A stretch of 50,449 nucleotides of DNA from Opitutia bacterium (GTDB lineage: Bacteria > Verrucomicrobiota > Verrucomicrobiae > Opitutales > Opitutaceae), in NCBI GenBank assembly GCA_947442255.1, contig CANEVO010000012.1, positions 1 to 50,449 on the forward strand, written 5' to 3'. Below the pieces are notes generated by a model. The model did not search any database and had not been told where the DNA came from. It worked only from the letters and a program-made list of their open reading frames with translations. Below, piece after piece: positions 46,300-50,449 of the stretch. The translations under genes were made by a program, and so were the position numbers. The stretch's first letter is position 1. Each line of letters starts with the position of its first letter.

Positions 46300-47313
46300 A
46301 TGGCCGACCATTTCAGGCTCGATTTGACCCAGCGTCCGCGGCGTCTGCGCCGCACCGCCAGCCTTCGGGCGATGGTGGAGGAAACCGTACTGCGCCCGGC
46401 GGACTTCATCGCGCCGCTCTTCGTCGTCGATGGCAAGCCGGCCCCCGACGAGATCAAGTCGATGCCCGGGGTGTTCAGGCTGAACATCCAGGACCTCGTC
46501 AAGGAATGCCGCGTCCTTCACAAGCTCGGCGTCCCCGCCGTGGCGCTGTTCCCCAAACTCGATCCCAAACTCAAGGACGACGAAGGCACCCACGCGCTCA
46601 ATGAGGAGGCGCTGGTATTATGCGCCGTGCGGGCGGTGAAGAAAGCGGTGCCCGAACTGACCGTCATCACCGATGTCGCGCTCGATCCCTATACGACGCA
46701 CGGCCACGATGGCGTGTTGACCCCGAACCGCGACGACGTGGACAACGATCGCACGGTTGAAATTCTCGGGCGTATGGCCGTCTTGCAGGCGCGGGCCGGG
46801 GTCGATCTCGTCGCGCCCAGCGACATGATGGACGGCCGGGTGGGCGAGATCCGTCGGGCGCTGGACGCGGCCGGCTTCACCGGCACGGGCATCATGGCCT
46901 ATTCGGCAAAGTTCAACTCGGGGTATTACGGACCGTTTCGCGATGCGGTCGGCAGTGCCCAAGCGGCCGGCACCCGCCTGCTGAGCAAGGCAACCTATCA
47001 GCTCAATCCGGCCAATCGCCGCGAGGCCGTCGTGGAGGCGCTGCTCGATGAAGCCGAGGGGGCGGATATCGTGATGGTGAAGCCGGCAGGCATGTATCTT
47101 GACATCATCCGCGACGTGCGCGAAGCGACAAAAAAGCCGGTCGCAGCCTATCAGATTTCCGGGGAATACGCGCAAATTCAGGCTGCGGCCCGTCTCGGCT
47201 GGCTCGATCTGGCGCGCTGCCGGCACGAGTCCCTCCTCGCGATCAAGCGCGCCGGGGCCGACATGATTCTGACCTATTTCGCCCGCGACATGGCCGTGGC
47301 ACTGAAAGCCTGA
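46300..47313 (+). CDS. hemB: Porphobilinogen synthase (5-aminolevulinate dehydratase), Mg-type site
   Basis: 337 residues. Condenses two 5-aminolevulinate molecules to porphobilinogen, an early step of haem synthesis. Motifs: RPRRLRRTASLRAMVEET, VDLVAPSDMMDGRVGEIR, MAYSAKFNSGYYGPFRDA (first active-site Lys) and DIVMVKPAGMYLDIIRDV (Schiff-base Lys). At the metal site it reads TDVALDPYTTHGHDG. The cysteines of the zinc enzymes (DVCxC...HGHCG) are replaced by Ala/Asp, the pattern of Mg-dependent enzymes as in Pseudomonas. No Shine-Dalgarno sequence. Together with hemH it is one of two haem genes here, 17 kb apart. Confidence 0.96.
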   Translation: MADHFRLDLTQRPRRLRRTASLRAMVEETVLRPADFIAPLFVVDGKPAPDEIKSMPGVFRLNIQDLVKECRVLHKLGVPAVALFPKLDPKLKDDEGTHALNEEALVLCAVRAVKKAVPELTVITDVALDPYTTHGHDGVLTPNRDDVDNDRTVEILGRMAVLQARAGVDLVAPSDMMDGRVGEIRRALDAAGFTGTGIMAYSAKFNSGYYGPFRDAVGSAQAAGTRLLSKATYQLNPANRREAVVEALLDEAEGADIVMVKPAGMYLDIIRDVREATKKPVAAYQISGEYAQIQAAARLGWLDLARCRHESLLAIKRAGADMILTYFARDMAVALKA

Positions 47314-47344
47314 CGGGGATTCCCCCACCGCGATCGCCTCCGGC

Positions 47345-47935
47345 TCAAAACGGCGAGCGCGGGATCTGCAGCGAGTCGCCGGGAACGAGGTGGGGATCCT
47401 GATCGCGGATTTTTTGGGCGAGCTTCACGTCGATGGGATACGCGGCCTTTCCGCGCACGAGACTCACCGCCGTTTCCTTTGCGTAGAGCGTAAATCCGCG
47501 CGCCGATTGAATGGCTTTCGTCCCCGTGAGATCGGGCGTCCAGATGATCCGGCCGGGCCGCTGAACTTCTCCGCCGACGTAGATGTAGCTCTTGGTCACA
47601 CTCACCAAGACATCGACGGTGGTTTAGATTTTCCGGGTTACGTAGGTCTCGCGAATGCGTTGCGAGAGATCGGCCGTGGTTCCACCCGCCGCCGTCAGGG
47701 TGCCGATATAGGGCAGGCTGATCAGACCCTGCTCGTCGATTTGCACCGAATTCGTGCTCGGATTAGGCACGCCCTGAAGAGCGACGGTGGGACTGTCGCC
47801 CGAGCGCAGCTGGGCCGTCGAGGTTGCGACTGGAATCCGGGGGTTGGCGGTTGCGCCACGGTTGCTTGCGCAGCCGGCGATCAGCAGAAGGGCGGCAAAA
47901 GCGGATACCAACGGAAACTCACGGCGCGAGAGCAT
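47345..47935 (-). pseudogene. Polysaccharide-export lipoprotein (Wza-like), interrupted by TAA
   Basis: From the ATG at 47935: a lipoprotein signal (FAALLLIAGCASN, lipid-carrying Cys at residue 22), then a polysaccharide biosynthesis/export domain (VQIDEQGLISLPYIGTLTAA, TTADLSQRIRETYVTRKI). The stop TAA at 47624-47626 follows. In the same frame, without a gap, the sequence continues TTVDVLVSVTKSYIYVGGEV, a SLBB-like segment, and LVPGDSLQIPRSPF at the end. Homologues of this region typically have a Tyr at the stop position (K-I-Y). A single-base change or a base error would explain it. Full length would be 196 residues, shorter than E. coli Wza but normal for the small members of the family. 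No other export gene is adjacent. Confidence 0.8.
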
Positions 47936-48029
47936 GGGCTGCTTTCGTGCGAGAAACGGGAGCAGAAGGCAACGTCGTGGTGGACCGACGCCAAAAACCG
48001 GCGTGCGGATTCAAGCCCCCGCGCGACGA

Positions 48030-48848
48030 TTAGCGCTTACCCTTGATCTTGCGCTTGGGCTTCTTCTCCCCGTCCTCGTCCTCTTCTTCCTCGTCGTCAT
48101 CCTCATCGTCATCTCCGTCCTCGTCCTCGTCGTCATCCGTCCCGGCCTTCTTCTTGTCCTTGTCCTTCTCTTCGCCGTCCTTGGGCTCGGTCTCGTCCTC
48201 GTCCCATTTCAGGGATTCATCGTTTTTCAACTTTTCCTCTTCCGCTTCGTCGAGTTCGGGCAGATCGTCACTCTCGTCCTCGAGGCCCTTTACGGGTGCC
48301 TCTTCGTCGGCCCCGTAGCCGGCCGGCATGTAGTCCAAAATATTCGTCATTTCCTCGAAGGTATGGACCGCCTTGCCTTGGATGAAATTGCTATTCTGGT
48401 TTTCGCGGATCTCGTCCTCGACTTCGTCGACCGAAAGTTTCGATTCGAAGTTGAAGAGGTCGTTGAGCATTTTCATCCGGCAGCGGGTAAGGTGATCGAG
48501 CAGGTCCGCGTAAGGGCCGTTTTCCTCGTCGAGAATGTCGGGCAGGACAAAAAGCTTTTCTTCAGAATCGAAGAGCGACTCCTTGACCCGCTTGAGGCGC
48601 ACCTTGGCCTCGCCGAGGTCCTTTTCGATGCGAAACGGGATGAACGCGTTCTCGAACACGTCCTGATCGAAACCGTAATCCCGGAGGGAATCAACGAGCT
48701 CGGTCAAGTGGGCAAGCTGGCGCGGATCGACGATGCTCAGGCCGTCAACATCCCACCGGACCGGGTCGCTCGTTTCTGCGACCCACCAATTATGGTCGTC
48801 GCCGAGCCGCACGATGCACCAGCTGAGAGTGGAAATAGCTTTAGCCAT
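48030..48848 (-). CDS. Protein of unknown function with long acidic tail
   Basis: 272 residues. Residues 1-175 look like a folded, mostly helical domain, beginning MAKAISTLSWCIVRLGDDHN and later FRIEKDLGEAKVRLKRVKES and HLTRCRMKMLNDLFNFESKL. From about residue 178 it is disordered and very acidic, with runs such as DDDEDEDGDDDEDDDEEEED, ending in a basic KKPKRKIKGKR. Acidic-then-basic tails occur in nucleic-acid or ribosome-associated proteins and in histone-like chaperones. I do not recognise the family. The start at 48848 is favoured because the upstream residues look noncoding. It is divergent from pyrD, with a 177-base gap. Confidence 0.75.
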   Translation of the reverse strand: MAKAISTLSWCIVRLGDDHNWWVAETSDPVRWDVDGLSIVDPRQLAHLTELVDSLRDYGFDQDVFENAFIPFRIEKDLGEAKVRLKRVKESLFDSEEKLFVLPDILDEENGPYADLLDHLTRCRMKMLNDLFNFESKLSVDEVEDEIRENQNSNFIQGKAVHTFEEMTNILDYMPAGYGADEEAPVKGLEDESDDLPELDEAEEEKLKNDESLKWDEDETEPKDGEEKDKDKKKAGTDDDEDEDGDDDEDDDEEEEDEDGEKKPKRKIKGKR

Positions 48849-49025
48849 GGATACGAATATGAATTTTTGCGCAGCGTGCGAGGGGAGGTTGAAAAAACAA
48901 GCACAAAAGGCGCGGCGCGCGGCACCGGCGGTTGGGAATTTTTTTCTAGTGCGAAAAGCCGGCAATCCCCCGGGCGGCGGCTGGTGGCTTGCTAAATTTC
49001 CGGTGAAATTTCACCGTGCTGTAAC

Positions 49026-50090
49026 ATGGGCAAATTCTACGAAGGTTTCATCCGTCCCGCGCTTTTCGCGGACGATCCCGAGCGGGCCCACGAACGGGCG
49101 GTGATCCTGATGAGGCGGCTTGGCGGCCTGCCGCCGGTGTGCCGGGCGCTGGAAACCTGGATCGGCCTCGCGCCAAAGCGGACCCGTCCGATCGAGGCCT
49201 TTGGGCTGACGTTTTCGAATCCCGTGGGCCTCGCGGCCGGTTTCGACAAGAATGCGCGGGCCTGGCCGGCGGCGGCGGCCCTTGGTTTTGGGCATGTGGA
49301 GGTGGGCACCGTGACGGCGTTGCCGCAGCCCGGTAATCCGCAACCCCGCGTGTTTCGCTACCCCGCCGAGGAGGCGGTGATCAACCGGATGGGATTTAAC
49401 AACGAAGGAGCCCAGGCCGTCGCCGCCCACCTTGCCAAACTGCCTCCGCCCGGCCGGCGCCGCATCCCGCTCGGGATCAATCTGGGCAAATCCAAACTCA
49501 CCGAGATCAAAAACGCCGCCCAGGATTATCTCGCGAGCTTCGCGGCGCTGGCGGACTGGGCCGACTACCTCGTCCTCAACGTATCGAGCCCCAATACGCC
49601 GAACCTCCGCCAGTTGCAGGACGAGGGGCGCTTGCGTGAACTATTGGGCGCCGTCACGGGAGCCAATCGTGACCGCGCCGCACGGGCGGGGAAGCGCCGG
49701 TTGCCGATTCTCCTGAAAATTGCGCCCGACCTGACGTGGCCGCAGATCGAGGCCGTTTTGGGTGTGATCGAGGAATACCGACTCGACGGCATCATCGCCA
49801 CGAACACGACGCTGGCCCGGCCGGGATACTTCGCCTCGGTCAACGAAGCGGGGGGATTGAGCGGCGCGCCCCTGCGGCGGAGATCGACGGAGATCGTCTC
49901 GTTCATCGCCCGCCTCACCCAAGGCCGGTTGCCGATCATCGGCGTCGGCGGGATCTTGGACCCGGAGAGCGCGGCGGAAAAACTCGATGCGGGAGCAACG
50001 CTGATCCAAGTTTATACCGGCCTGATCTATCGGGGGCCATTTTTTGCGGCGGAGCTGGCGGCGGACCTTGCGCATCGCCGGCGGCCCTAG
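49026..50090 (+). CDS. pyrD: Dihydroorotate dehydrogenase (quinone), class 2
   Basis: 354 residues. The class 2 form has the N-terminal membrane-associating helices (MGKFYEGFIRPALFADDPER, AHERAVILMRRLGG), then the FMN barrel: FGLTFSNPVGLAAGFDKNAR, GHVEVGTVTALPQPGNPQPR, NRMGFNNEGAQAV, VLNVSSPNTPNLRQLQ (catalytic Ser), ATNTTLARPGY and IGVGGILDPESAAEKLDAGA. It oxidises dihydroorotate to orotate for pyrimidine synthesis, passing electrons to quinone. The ATG at 49026 lacks a Shine-Dalgarno sequence. Confidence 0.96.
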   Translation: MGKFYEGFIRPALFADDPERAHERAVILMRRLGGLPPVCRALETWIGLAPKRTRPIEAFGLTFSNPVGLAAGFDKNARAWPAAAALGFGHVEVGTVTALPQPGNPQPRVFRYPAEEAVINRMGFNNEGAQAVAAHLAKLPPPGRRRIPLGINLGKSKLTEIKNAAQDYLASFAALADWADYLVLNVSSPNTPNLRQLQDEGRLRELLGAVTGANRDRAARAGKRRLPILLKIAPDLTWPQIEAVLGVIEEYRLDGIIATNTTLARPGYFASVNEAGGLSGAPLRRRSTEIVSFIARLTQGRLPIIGVGGILDPESAAEKLDAGATLIQVYTGLIYRGPFFAAELAADLAHRRRP

Positions 50091-50213
50091 ACGATTTTAC
50101 GAGCGGAACGGATGGTCGTTGGCCGGCCCAATCCGATCTGACTGTAAAATCATTTCAGGGCTGGACAAGCGTGGGGCGTTCTCTCTTAGTCCTCGTTCCT
50201 CTTTTGGGAAACT

Positions 50214-50298
50214 GCTCAGGTGGTGGAATTGGTAGACACACACGTTTGAGGGGCGTGTGCCGTAAGGCGTAAGGGTTCGAGTCCCTTCCTGAGCACCA
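50214..50298 (+). tRNA. tRNA-Leu (anticodon GAG)
   Basis: Class II cloverleaf of 85 bases: acceptor GCTCAGG pairs with CCTGAGC, D arm with GGAATTGGTAGACAC, anticodon stem CACGT/GCGTG with loop TTGAGGG (GAG, leucine), long variable arm, T arm AGGG-TTCGAGT-CCCT, discriminator A and encoded CCA. Clearly complete. Confidence 0.95.
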
Positions 50299-50449
50299 TT
50301 GCTGTCAGAGGTAGAACGGGCCCGAGGGGCCGTTACTCTGGCCACCAAAGCGGACAGACCATGCATCCCCTGCGGAAGGGGTGCTGCGTCGAAAACGCGC
50401 GGCCGTAATGAACCCGACCTCGCGTGGGACCGGCGCTACTTCGTTTCCA

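Noticed and set aside
50299..50449. Gene start in the last 150 bases
   Set aside because: An ATG at 50408 opens a frame to the window edge, but 14 codons are too few to judge; a GC-rich hairpin at 50315-50334 has no T run.

Overview
The window is a GC-rich bacterial chromosome segment. The mix of genes suggests Verrucomicrobiota, most likely Opitutales/Opitutaceae: secreted Tat- or Sec-exported sugar and sialidase-like enzymes, a YjhG-type sugar-acid dehydratase, a glnB-amtB-glnK cluster, RecN/RecF/RuvC, and start codons mostly without Shine-Dalgarno sequences. The taxon is an inference; there is no rRNA gene in the window.

Layout. Bases 1-1120 are a lower-GC patch: the end of an IS3-type element (orfA start and terminal repeat) beside two unrecognised genes. 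A broken secreted-protein gene follows (1121-2138). Then come a membrane protein, a PLP-dependent HemL-like enzyme, and a divergent phosphatidylserine decarboxylase (2539-5750). Bases 5891-8566 look like an accessory-region scar: an SDR fragment, a secreted BNR/sialidase-like protein, an orphan 3' half of tRNA-Leu(CAG), about 600 noncoding bases, and an intact tRNA-Val(GAC) with a terminator. Bases 8789-17233 hold recN, an IS3 relic, a secreted metallophosphatase, a D-xylonate-dehydratase-type protein, a rhomboid protease, a small membrane protein and a Tat-exported BNR protein. Bases 17554-21598 hold a Tat-exported sugar isomerase-like protein, GDP-mannose dehydratase, a SolA-type oxidase and GmhA. 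Bases 21722-24199 hold recF, a TauE/SafE transporter and ruvC. Bases 24287-25170 are a scar where a SulP fragment abuts a broken DUF1275 gene.

Bases 25591-31063 hold a hybrid histidine kinase translationally coupled to ferrochelatase, and gpmI on the other strand. Bases 31109-37036 are a leftward four-gene operon for exported or membrane proteins (CehA-like hydrolase, NagX-like acyltransferase, M23/PKD protein, small secreted protein). A broken transaldolase gene and aspS follow. Bases 40250-42632 are the nitrogen-sensing set PII-AmtB-PII. Bases 42696-50090 carry thrS, cysS, hemB, a polysaccharide-export gene interrupted by TAA, an acidic-tailed protein and pyrD. The window ends with tRNA-Leu(GAG).

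The most unusual structure is a set of intergenic inverted repeats whose arms are themselves short tandem arrays: 7-mers AGCTNNN, 7-mers GTAGCGR, 6-mers, and 10-mers CGCTAATNNN. Each locus uses a different sequence but the same architecture. Two of them occupy the ~120-base divergent promoter regions gmhA/recF and cysS/hemB, and one pair flanks a single gene. I do not know of a described function for them. A second theme is the number of broken genes: frameshifts at about 1914, 24867, 24965 and 38032, and TAA stops at 37999 and 47624, both where tyrosine is expected.
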